Below, piece by piece: positions 17,679-26,000 of a stretch of DNA of 64,000 nucleotides; position 1 is the stretch's first letter; each line of letters begins with the position of its first letter. Below the pieces are notes generated by a model that made no database searches, had not been told where the DNA came from, and saw nothing but the letters and a program-made list of their open reading frames with translations. Made by a program: the position numbers and the translations under genes. Location of the stretch: NCBI GenBank assembly GCA_020627705.1, contig JAHDGJ010000003.1, positions 62,001 through 126,000 on the forward strand. The letters are read 5' to 3'. The DNA is from Saprospiraceae bacterium (lineage in GTDB: Bacteria; Bacteroidota; Bacteroidia; Chitinophagales; Saprospiraceae).

Positions 17679-19925
17679 TTATTTTTTAATGGCCTTTCCA
17701 TGAAATTCTGTATCACCCAAAGTCACTTGATAAAAATAGACGCCAGAGGGATATGGACTTAGGTCCGTCTCGAATGATTGAATCCCTTTTTCAAGAAATG
17801 CGGATCGACGATATACCTTTTTACCGTTGGCATTAAAAATTTGCATCTGAATAATCTGCGATTTTGGATTTTTAATGGACAGTACAAATTGCTCACTAAA
17901 AGGGTTAGGATATAATTCAAATTCTGCAGGTGTTGAATAGATGCGATCCAATTCTGATTTTATTTCAGTTCTAAATACCAGCGGTAACTTTTCTGAAATA
18001 GAGGTTAAAATATTCATATCTGATGAAGGATTAATTAAAGAAGTTTCGTGTGAGCATAAGTTTCCTTTTGTTAATAATGTAAAATCCGCGGTAAGTAAAT
18101 CGTTTTCTATATCAATGCAATGAATGGCTTTATCAGATTCTTGTTTAAATTGTTCAGACTCCTTAGGAAAAACATAAACTGTTTTATCGCAAGGCAATGC
18201 CTCAATGGCGCCAGATAAATAAAAAATCAAATTCTTTAAATCATCAAAATCCACTTGATCATTACAATCAACATCGGCTGCAAACAACAATTGATGGTCT
18301 TCTATTAGTTGAACTCCAGTGATATGATCAACCAACACATTTAAATCACACTTGTCAAGTTGTACAAGATTAGTTTCGTCACTTAAGCCATACACTTCAT
18401 AATTCTTATTTATTTGAACGCTATCAAACAGATAAGATCCTTGATCATCCGTAAATCTATGTGTGATTTTTCTGTACTCCACATAGCTAGTATCACTGGT
18501 CACAAAAACATCTTCATGCTGTTCGTAATTGTGGATAAGTATTCCTGCCGCATTGTAAAAACTATCGATGAGTACATAACTGACCACTGTATCAACTTCA
18601 GTGATAATGGTGGTATCGATATAGCTATGTAAGCATTCTATCATTAGCTCTTCAACTGATTGATCAAAAACATCTTTAACGCCGCCAGCAATTCGAACCA
18701 ATCCAGAATCGACATCATCTATGGCTTCGCAATTTGGAATTTGGCTGTTGTTTTGAACATCCAATATTACCGTACAGTACGAGACATTCCCATTAGCACT
18801 GTGATAGTAAATATTGATTGTATTCTCTCCAACATCGGAGCAATCAAAGGACATGTTCATTAAAATTTCATCTGGAGAAAAAGAAGGCGTTACATCAAAG
18901 CCACATAAAGAATAAGAACCCTGATCAAAATCTTTAGCCCATATTTCTAATAAACCATTGTCTTTAACTCCATCTCCATCAGTATCTACAGGAGATAAGG
19001 GAACGTGTAATTTTGGATAACAGTAAGGTATTGGTGCAGAACCATCCTCCATAATTACATCCACATACCAATATGCCTTCTTATTACACCCATATTCAAT
19101 GGTATATTTTACTGGAGTCGTGCCTAAGGGATAAGTACCAGAAATGTCAGCTCCTCCACTCAGGGCATACGGCGAGTTGTTGGTAATCTTAAAATCCACC
19201 CCGCAAGAATTAGGGGGTACTTCTAAGGCTGGAAATACTATTTCTCCTTGTTCGCAATTGTGGGTTTTTCCAGTAACCTCTTGAGGACACAAACTTAAAT
19301 CTGGTTGATCAGTTTGAACAATTTTAATTTCTTGAAAATATTTGTATTCTCCCCCACCTACACCAGTTTTATTGTACACACACCAATCAATCAAGGTCCA
19401 TTTTCTGATGATTTTTTTGCAGCTTGGACTAATTACAAAGACATTATCCTGATAATTGACTCCAATATTCGAACAAATTGAAGGCGTATACACTGGATAT
19501 CCATTTGCCGAGGGGAAACTACTGGGATGTATGTCTGGATCGCAACCTTCCAATTGGTGATTCTCCGGCCATTCAATGGTCGAAGGATCAAAACCACCGT
19601 TAGAACTGACATGTATGGTTTGAGTGCAAGAGTGTACCACACCAGAATAGTCTTTGGTAGACCACGTCCTTAAAACCTCTCCAACATCACACGCATTGAG
19701 ATTCCACTGAACAACTGGATCTCCAGCGGGTATGGCTCCTTTATAGGTATGGATATAAGCATTGCCGTAAATCGACAAATCCCATATCTCATCCTCACAG
19801 CTTACAAAATAGTCTGGAGGACAACTTAGTGCAAAAGCATCAGGCGCACTTGCATGGAGAGTAATACAGTGGGCTGCCCACGCAAAGAGCATGAGCGCTC
19901 CCGTTAAGGAACGTGTAGTTTTCAT
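17679..19925 (-). CDS. secreted T9SS type A cargo with a dockerin-like segment
   Basis: 748 residues. Signal peptide 1-27 (LMLFAWAAHCITLHASA). The Cys-rich N-terminal half has repeated HYR-like beta domains (CPPDYFVSCEDE, SLCPQEVTGKTHNCEQGE, YPLGTTPVKYTIEYGC). DTDGDGVKDNG at ~315 and ADVDCNDQVDFDDLKNLIF at ~560 are calcium-loop patterns; the latter, with the preceding VDHITGVQLI, resembles a dockerin type I half. The last ~80 residues are a type A sorting domain (AEFELYPNPFSEQFVLS, PSGVYFYQVTLGDTEFHGKAIKK). The protein is expected to pass the outer membrane by T9SS and be anchored or released. No enzyme domain is visible, so an adhesive or structural role is inference. Confidence 0.8.
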   Translation of the reverse strand: MKTTRSLTGALMLFAWAAHCITLHASAPDAFALSCPPDYFVSCEDEIWDLSIYGNAYIHTYKGAIPAGDPVVQWNLNACDVGEVLRTWSTKDYSGVVHSCTQTIHVSSNGGFDPSTIEWPENHQLEGCDPDIHPSSFPSANGYPVYTPSICSNIGVNYQDNVFVISPSCKKIIRKWTLIDWCVYNKTGVGGGEYKYFQEIKIVQTDQPDLSLCPQEVTGKTHNCEQGEIVFPALEVPPNSCGVDFKITNNSPYALSGGADISGTYPLGTTPVKYTIEYGCNKKAYWYVDVIMEDGSAPIPYCYPKLHVPLSPVDTDGDGVKDNGLLEIWAKDFDQGSYSLCGFDVTPSFSPDEILMNMSFDCSDVGENTINIYYHSANGNVSYCTVILDVQNNSQIPNCEAIDDVDSGLVRIAGGVKDVFDQSVEELMIECLHSYIDTTIITEVDTVVSYVLIDSFYNAAGILIHNYEQHEDVFVTSDTSYVEYRKITHRFTDDQGSYLFDSVQINKNYEVYGLSDETNLVQLDKCDLNVLVDHITGVQLIEDHQLLFAADVDCNDQVDFDDLKNLIFYLSGAIEALPCDKTVYVFPKESEQFKQESDKAIHCIDIENDLLTADFTLLTKGNLCSHETSLINPSSDMNILTSISEKLPLVFRTEIKSELDRIYSTPAEFELYPNPFSEQFVLSIKNPKSQIIQMQIFNANGKKVYRRSAFLEKGIQSFETDLSPYPSGVYFYQVTLGDTEFHGKAIKK

Positions 19926-19941
19926 ACATGAATTTTATCCC

Positions 19942-19955
19942 TTCACCGAAGTGAA
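19942..19955 (-). other. small UUCG-tetraloop hairpin in the 5' leader of the T9SS cargo gene
   Basis: On the minus strand TTCAC-TTCG-GTGAA forms a 5-bp stem closed by C-G over a UUCG tetraloop, a very stable loop type. It sits 17 bases upstream of the ATG at 19925 and has no T run, so a role in translation or RNA stability fits better than termination. The role is inferred. Confidence 0.4.
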
Positions 19956-20027
19956 ATTACATATTATGATAAAATTACATATATAATATAACTATTGTAT
20001 GGTATATGTGCTTAAACTTTTTCGAAC

Positions 20028-20369
20028 CTATTTTGTCCAAATAGTCTGTTCGTTGGTCGCATTGCCTTCCCAAGGCACTCCATTGCACGTAGTAAGTCCG
20101 GCAGTGCCACCCATTGTACATATTAGGGTGCAGTTTTCATCATAGATATCAGCTATACCAACAGAAGTACACGTTCCATAGGCAAAACAATACACTTTAT
20201 CGCCTTGAAAATTCCAACTTGCCAAGTTGTCTCCTTCACATGCTGCAGTAGTTTGGAAATCAGTTAGCAAATCTTCAATACATTGAGGTGTTGGAGTGTC
20301 CGTGTCATCGGTACATGCGAAAACTCCTATTGTCAAAAGAAATAAAAAGCATTTTTTCATCGTATTCAT
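20028..20369 (-). CDS. small lipoprotein, DUF6970-like
   Basis: 113 residues from the ATG at 20369; the ATG at 20360 (MKKCFLFLL) is equally acceptable. The lipobox is IGVFAC, so the mature protein starts at Cys with TDDTDTPTP and is probably lipid-anchored. The remainder is a small Cys-rich domain: CIEDLLTDFQ, SWNFQGDKVYCFAYG, ADIYDENCTLICTMGG. The pattern resembles the DUF6970 family of short Bacteroidota lipoproteins; this is from memory and only moderately certain. Function unknown. It stands alone between two minus-strand genes. Confidence 0.65.
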   Translation of the reverse strand: MNTMKKCFLFLLTIGVFACTDDTDTPTPQCIEDLLTDFQTTAACEGDNLASWNFQGDKVYCFAYGTCTSVGIADIYDENCTLICTMGGTAGLTTCNGVPWEGNATNEQTIWTK

Positions 20370-20419
20370 ACTCCAAAAATAATCCCCTTTCCACAGTATT
20401 TTCAATATTCCAAATGGAT

Positions 20420-20974
20420 TTAACTTGATTCTAACTTGACGTTTATCAAATGTGAAGAATCCTTTAAAAAATCATCCTTCAATATTCGATATACTAGCCA
20501 TTTTTTGTCCTCAATAATGCGATTTTCGAATTTTTCCATTCCAATTTTTAACAAGACTTTTGAAGATGCTTTGTTTTGTGGAAGGCATTTACCGACTATT
20601 TGATCAAGCTTGAAATGCACAAATCCTATGTGTAGGCAAATTAAACTCGATTGTGTAGCATAACCTCTGCCCCAGAATTCTCTAAAAAATCTAAAGCCCA
20701 AATCAATTTCACCCTGTGTATTCTTTCGCAAACCACACCAACCCAAATCCTTTTTTAAACTCCTTTCGTATACAATCCATCTTCCAAATCCATGATTCGA
20801 ATATTCCGAATATGCAGTCAAAAATTTTTTGGCTGTATTTATATTTTCAAATGGGGCATCACCAGTAAACCTCAAAACTTCAGGATCACTGTTAAGCTTG
20901 TACATGGTTAGTGCATCCTTTTCCTCAAATTGTCTTAATATTAGTCTTTTAGTTATGTATTGTTTACTCATCAT
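20420..20974 (-). CDS. GNAT family N-acetyltransferase (RimJ/RimL-like)
   Basis: 184 residues from the ATG at 20974 (an ATG also follows at 20971). An ATG at 20998 is in frame but would overlap the start of the divergent M14 gene. N-terminal ITKRLILRQFEEKDALTMY and VLRFTGDAPF are typical of the RimJ/RimL subgroup, and FREFWGRGYATQSSLICL is the acetyl-CoA loop (a variant of RGxGxA). The C-terminal NKASSKVLLKIGMEKFE is the usual GNAT helix and strand. Substrate unknown. The 12-base divergent spacing to the carboxypeptidase leaves almost no room for separate promoters. Confidence 0.85.
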   Translation of the reverse strand: MMSKQYITKRLILRQFEEKDALTMYKLNSDPEVLRFTGDAPFENINTAKKFLTAYSEYSNHGFGRWIVYERSLKKDLGWCGLRKNTQGEIDLGFRFFREFWGRGYATQSSLICLHIGFVHFKLDQIVGKCLPQNKASSKVLLKIGMEKFENRIIEDKKWLVYRILKDDFLKDSSHLINVKLESS

Positions 20975-20986
20975 CCATTTGATTGA

Positions 20987-22741
20987 ATGAAAATCCATCT
21001 TTTTCTACTGTTTATACTCTTGTCATTTTCTTGTTCTAGACCAAACCTAAACTCTTTAGAAATGTCTACACCAACATTGATCACTCCATTTGAAAAAAAC
21101 AACAATTACTCGGCGGCATACGACGAAATTATATCCCATTACGAAACATTATCTGCAAAATACTCAGAAATCCAATGTAACAAATTTGGGCAGACCGATA
21201 TAGGTAAGCCCTTGCATGAAATAATTATTTCGAGCTCAAAAGTTTTTGATCCGATACAAATAAAAAAATCAGGTAAAACAGTCTTGTTCATCAATAACGG
21301 AATCCATCCGGGCGAACCGTGTGGCATTGATGCCAGTATGATGCTTGTAAGAGATCTCGTAGATGGAACATTAAAAAATGACTTGCTTCAAAATCTCGTC
21401 ATCGTAGTAGTCCCTGTCTATAATGTTGGGGGTTGTTTAAACCGAGGACCTAGCAGTCGGGCCAATCAAGAAGGACCCGAGCTATATGGCTTTAGAGGTA
21501 ATGCTAAAAACTTAGATCTAAACAGAGATTTTATTAAATGCGACAGTAAAAATGCTCAATCTTTTAATAAGCTTTTCAACAAATGGAATCCTTCCATTAT
21601 GATTGACAATCATACTTCCAATGGTGCGGATTATCAATACACCATGACTTTGATCGCCACTCAAAAAGATAAGTTGTCTAAACCTCTATCACAATTGATG
21701 GTCAAAGAAATGATTCCCTATTTGTACCAAAAAATGAAAAAGAAAAAATGGGAAATGACGCCTTATGTATATAGTCGATCAACACCAGATGAGGGCATAG
21801 CAGGATTTCTAGATTTACCTCGTTATTCATCAGGTTATGCCACCTTGCACAATACAATTTCATTTATGCCAGAAACGCATATGCTAAAACCATACAAAGA
21901 CCGGGTTCTTAGCACCTATGCTTTTATGACAACAATGTTAGAATATTTGGAGAAGGATCATAGCAAAGTGATCGTGGCAAAAAAGAAAGCTGATTCCAAT
22001 TACAACAAAAACAAAAATGCTGCCCTTAATTGGACAATGGATATGGAAAAGGTTGAAGAACTTAAATTTAAAGGCTTTGAGGCCAGCTATAAACCTAGTG
22101 AAGTAACTGGGCATTCGAGGTTGTTTTACGATCGTTCTAAAAAGTATAACAAAAAAGTGCCTTTTTATAATACCTACAAGGCGAGTCTAAATGTAGAAGT
22201 GCCCAAAAAATATATTATACCGCAGGCATACCATGACGTTATACAAAGACTCAAATGGAATGGTGTTGAAATGACGCAACTAAAGAAGGATTCTGTTGTA
22301 AGTGGTCAGCTGTACTATATCAGCGATTACAGCTCAGTGCCAAGACCATATGAAGGGCATTTTTTACACAAAGATGTTGAGCTCGAAATTATTGAAACGA
22401 AAAAACAATATTATGCTGGAGATTTTATTGTAGCAACTTCTCAAGAGAAGCAACGGTATATTGTCGAAACACTGGAGCCGCATGCGCCTGATTCATTTTT
22501 TGCGTGGAATTTTTTCGATGGTATTCTCATGCAAAAAGAATATTTCTCGCCTTATGTTTTCGAAGATCTTGCCAAGAGCATCCTTAAAAAAGACAAAAAA
22601 CTACGTAAAGCTTTCGAAGCAAAGAAAAAAGAAGACAGTGCATTTTCGGAAGATCCTAATGCTCAACTTCGTTTTATATATGAGCGAAGTCCACATTACG
22701 AACAAACCTTTCAGCAATATCCTGTAATGCGAATTCTTTGA
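20987..22741 (+). CDS. M14 family zinc carboxypeptidase, predicted lipoprotein
   Basis: 584 residues. The N-terminus MKIHLFLLFILLSFSC carries a lipobox Cys, predicting membrane anchoring. The M14 fold follows: ISHYETLSAKYSEIQ and FGQTDIGKPLHEIII (the usual substrate-side strand), zinc ligands in NNGIHPGEPCG (HxxE, ~107-110), LDLNRDFIK, the third-ligand region MIDNHTSNGADYQ, and FMPETHMLKPY. The C-terminal ~230 residues are an extra beta-rich part. The enzyme would release C-terminal residues from peptides in the periplasm or at the surface. The stop overlaps a GNAT remnant by four bases. Confidence 0.88.
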   Translation: MKIHLFLLFILLSFSCSRPNLNSLEMSTPTLITPFEKNNNYSAAYDEIISHYETLSAKYSEIQCNKFGQTDIGKPLHEIIISSSKVFDPIQIKKSGKTVLFINNGIHPGEPCGIDASMMLVRDLVDGTLKNDLLQNLVIVVVPVYNVGGCLNRGPSSRANQEGPELYGFRGNAKNLDLNRDFIKCDSKNAQSFNKLFNKWNPSIMIDNHTSNGADYQYTMTLIATQKDKLSKPLSQLMVKEMIPYLYQKMKKKKWEMTPYVYSRSTPDEGIAGFLDLPRYSSGYATLHNTISFMPETHMLKPYKDRVLSTYAFMTTMLEYLEKDHSKVIVAKKKADSNYNKNKNAALNWTMDMEKVEELKFKGFEASYKPSEVTGHSRLFYDRSKKYNKKVPFYNTYKASLNVEVPKKYIIPQAYHDVIQRLKWNGVEMTQLKKDSVVSGQLYYISDYSSVPRPYEGHFLHKDVELEIIETKKQYYAGDFIVATSQEKQRYIVETLEPHAPDSFFAWNFFDGILMQKEYFSPYVFEDLAKSILKKDKKLRKAFEAKKKEDSAFSEDPNAQLRFIYERSPHYEQTFQQYPVMRIL

Positions 22742-23019
22742 AGCAATTGATCACATTTAGAAAAGCACAAATTAAAGACCTCGATGTACTAGAATATTGG
22801 GATACAAAAGAACATGTGATTAATTCGGACGACGATGAAGATTGGAATTGGAGTTTTGAATTAAATAGAAATCCTTCTTGGAGACAAATACTCCTTGCAG
22901 AAATTGATCATCCACACAACAACACTCATCGATTTTATCAACGATTAGGATTTAAGTTTCTCAGAAAACAATTCTTCAATTCCTCCGAATGTTTGGTGTT
23001 TGAACTTGTGCGAAAATAA
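22738..23019 (+). pseudogene. GNAT acetyltransferase remnant with internal in-frame deletion
   Basis: 93 codons, starting with TTG in a 4-base overlap with the M14 stop. Residues 1-58 (TFRKAQIKDLDVLEYWDTKEH, DEDWNWSFELNRNPSWR, LLAEID) match the N-terminus of AAC(6')-like GNATs. Residues ~63-93 (NNTHRFYQRLGFKFLRKQFF) match the C-terminal helix and strand. In intact members about 70 residues with the central strands and acetyl-CoA loop (RGxGxG/A) lie between these parts, and here they are missing without loss of frame. The protein cannot bind cofactor in the normal way, so I call it a pseudogene; translation is still possible. Confidence 0.7.
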
Positions 23020-23023
23020 AATA

Positions 23024-23046
23024 CCACCGCTTTATTCAAGCGGTGG
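23024..23046 (-). terminator. terminator of the 1,971-residue adhesin gene
   Basis: Arms CCACCGCTT (23024-23032) and AAGCGGTGG (23038-23046) form a perfect 9-bp stem with a 5-base loop. On the minus strand it is followed by a T-rich run, and it lies 21 bases past the adhesin stop. It may also stop plus-strand transcripts from the GNAT remnant, though no T run follows there. Confidence 0.75.
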
Positions 23047-23067
23047 CTGCAAATAGTCTATGAAAAA

Positions 23068-26000
23068 CTACTTCACAATAGTTAACTCTTTATGTACTTC
23101 ATGTTCTACTGAGGAGTGACAGTAATTTAGCACTCCATTAAACATAACCACATATACTCCAGGCAATAAATCCTTGTTTTTAAATCTACCATCCCAAGGA
23201 GCTGTCGGATCATCAGTACTGTAAACTAATCCTCCCCAACGATCTAATATCTTTAATTGCGAATCTTCAAATTGCGCTGCAGGATTAGTCATAAAATAAA
23301 ACTCATCGTTGCTTCCATCTGCATTTGGAGAAAAAATATTAGGAACATAAAATCCACCATTCTCCAAATCTTCACTTTCGACTCGAATTTGTTCTTCTAA
23401 TATTTGGCAATCATTTTCTAACATAAAGTTATACGTGCCAGGTTGAGTAACCGTTAGGATTTTATCTGTACTTCCATCATTCCAACTTATATCTACATTG
23501 GAAGATAATATTTCAACCTCTATCAGATCCTCCGTTTCATCACAAGCCAACTCAGGGACTGTTACATTAAAATCAATAGGCCCAATTTCCTCAATCTCAA
23601 ATTCCACTTCTGCAGAACAACCCAGAGCATCTGAAACAAGCAAATTGTATGTACCAGCTGAAAGAGAAAGCGTCGAGAAATCGGTAATAGATTGATTATT
23701 TAACTCATAGCTGTACGTGCCTTGGCCTCCTACTGTAGAACTTAAACTTACCGTCCCAGTATCCGCATTAAAACATGAAGGTGAAGAATTTACCTCTGCT
23801 ACAATTTCGTCTAATTCAACAATCTCAAATTCATCTGTCAACAAACAGCCTAATTCATCTCTGATTTCTATGGTGTGCATGCCTACTTCATAAAGTTCAT
23901 TTGATGGATCAACGATCACTTGACCATCAATAAAAATTTCGTATGCACCCTTGCCACCTGAAAGACTTTCGATAGATAAAGAACCACTGTTGGCCTCATA
24001 ACACGACAGCCCTTCCGTAAAATCCAATTGGAGTTCGTCATAAACAACAGCGCTCACATTTACTATAGAATCACAGCCTTCAAAAGTTTGAAGAGTTTGA
24101 ACAAAACTTGTGTCTTGGTCAATAAGGATGCCTTCAAAAGAATTTGTACCATGACAAAACTCGATCAATGTGTCTCGCTGAACAGTGATGCAAACCTTTT
24201 GGCATAAAATTTCAAAACTAACTTCAGCATCACAACCAAGGAGTTCTGCACCTACTGGGTTAGTATAAGGCTCAACACCCAAAGGAAGAGTGGAAACATC
24301 TACAGAAACATCGTACAAAACTGAAGGCACTTCTTCAAATATTATTTCTCCGTTTGTGTTGGTGATCAAAGAATCAACATCACCTAAAGATCCATTGCTA
24401 AGGAATACTTGAGCTCCTTCTATAGGCGTATCGCCGCTGTCCAATATGCCATTTTCGTTGACATCTAAGTACACCACTCCATCAATGTTACCTATTGGGT
24501 CAATCAAAGTCACAGTAAATTCTTCAGAGGTGGTCATACATCCTGAAGCGTCTATCATTTCGACATAATAGCTTCCAGATTGCTCGATAATAAAATCAGA
24601 TGACATGGCAGTAGGACCCGTGGCTTGCTGCCCTTCATAATACCATTGGAAACTCACAACATTCGGAATGTTAGGAAGGCACAAGGTATCTGGACCACAT
24701 CGCTCAAAACAACCATTTGGAATCAGTCCTATATCCGGTCCTGCATTTACCTCGATGGTATTGCTCTCTGCTTCACAGCCAAATTGGTTTACCGCAACGA
24801 CATAATAATCACCTGCCATAGAAACAGAAGTACTTGTACCGATTACCCCGGTGTTCCAATAATAGGTGAAGTTATTGTTGGGGCTGGACACTTCTAATTC
24901 GACATTACTGCCTCCACACAAATACCCAGATGGTGTCGAAACTATAGTGACATTTAGTGGTACCGGATTGACAATAATCTCTATTGGTCCAATGGTATTA
25001 GAACAGCCTGTATTGGTATCCGTTAATTGCACAGTATACTCATAAGTGCCGGCCTCTAACTGATTGCCACGATCTTCTGAAAATTCGATCGTACTGCCAG
25101 ATTCACTTGTAGACCATTGATAGCTGTAATTTTCTTTTTCAATTACTTCTAAATAAACATCCTCTCCCTCACAAACAGAATAGGTACCATAAGTATACAT
25201 TAACGGTTGTCCGTATTCGTTAACGCTGACTGCACGAATTGTACTAGTAGGCTTGGGCAGTAACTCTTGGGTATATTCTAAAGGAGTATACATGCAACCA
25301 TTAACATCTGTAATGGTTACATTATATACATCCGAACTAGTGATATTTATTGATTCGGTAATGGCACCTGTACTCCACAACCATTCTACTCCTCCTGATG
25401 GAGCTGTCAACATGGCTGTTTCACCATCACACATAGGATTAGGTTGATCCGAAATAATTGGACCATTGAGTCCATTGTTTTCTATCTCTACTATAATTTG
25501 TTCGGTTTCCTGGCATCCATAAACATTCGTTGTTGTGAGCGAAACTGTATAGCTTCCAGAGGTAGAAAAAGAATGAAATGCTCTTTTTACCGAAGCTACA
25601 TTAAGATCACCTGATGCTGGATCGCCAAAATCCCATGACCATTTTACAATTGGATCAGAAGTTAAGCCATCAAATTCTATAGAGGTATTAGCGCACAAGA
25701 CATCAGGTTCTATAATGGTAACTTCTGGTTTTGGGTAAACCGTTATTTCTTGGATGTATCGAGAAACACAGCTTGCCGTAGCTATTTCTAAACTAACTAC
25801 ATAGCTGCCTACTTCGGTATATATATGCGTAGGATCTTGATCATTTGATATGTTATTTGCACCAGAAAGCGGATCGCCAAAATCCCATGACCAACTAACG
25901 ATATCTTCTCCTGGAATGAAAGTTGAATTGTCGTAAAATTTCGTTATTTCTCCAGGACAACCTGTATCCAAATCAAATTTCGCTGCCGCCGGTACGGTTA

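Noticed and set aside
18530-18538. Perfect DnaA box TGTGGATAA
   Set aside because: It is a single site inside the coding region of a T9SS cargo gene, with no neighbours; expected by chance in 64 kb.
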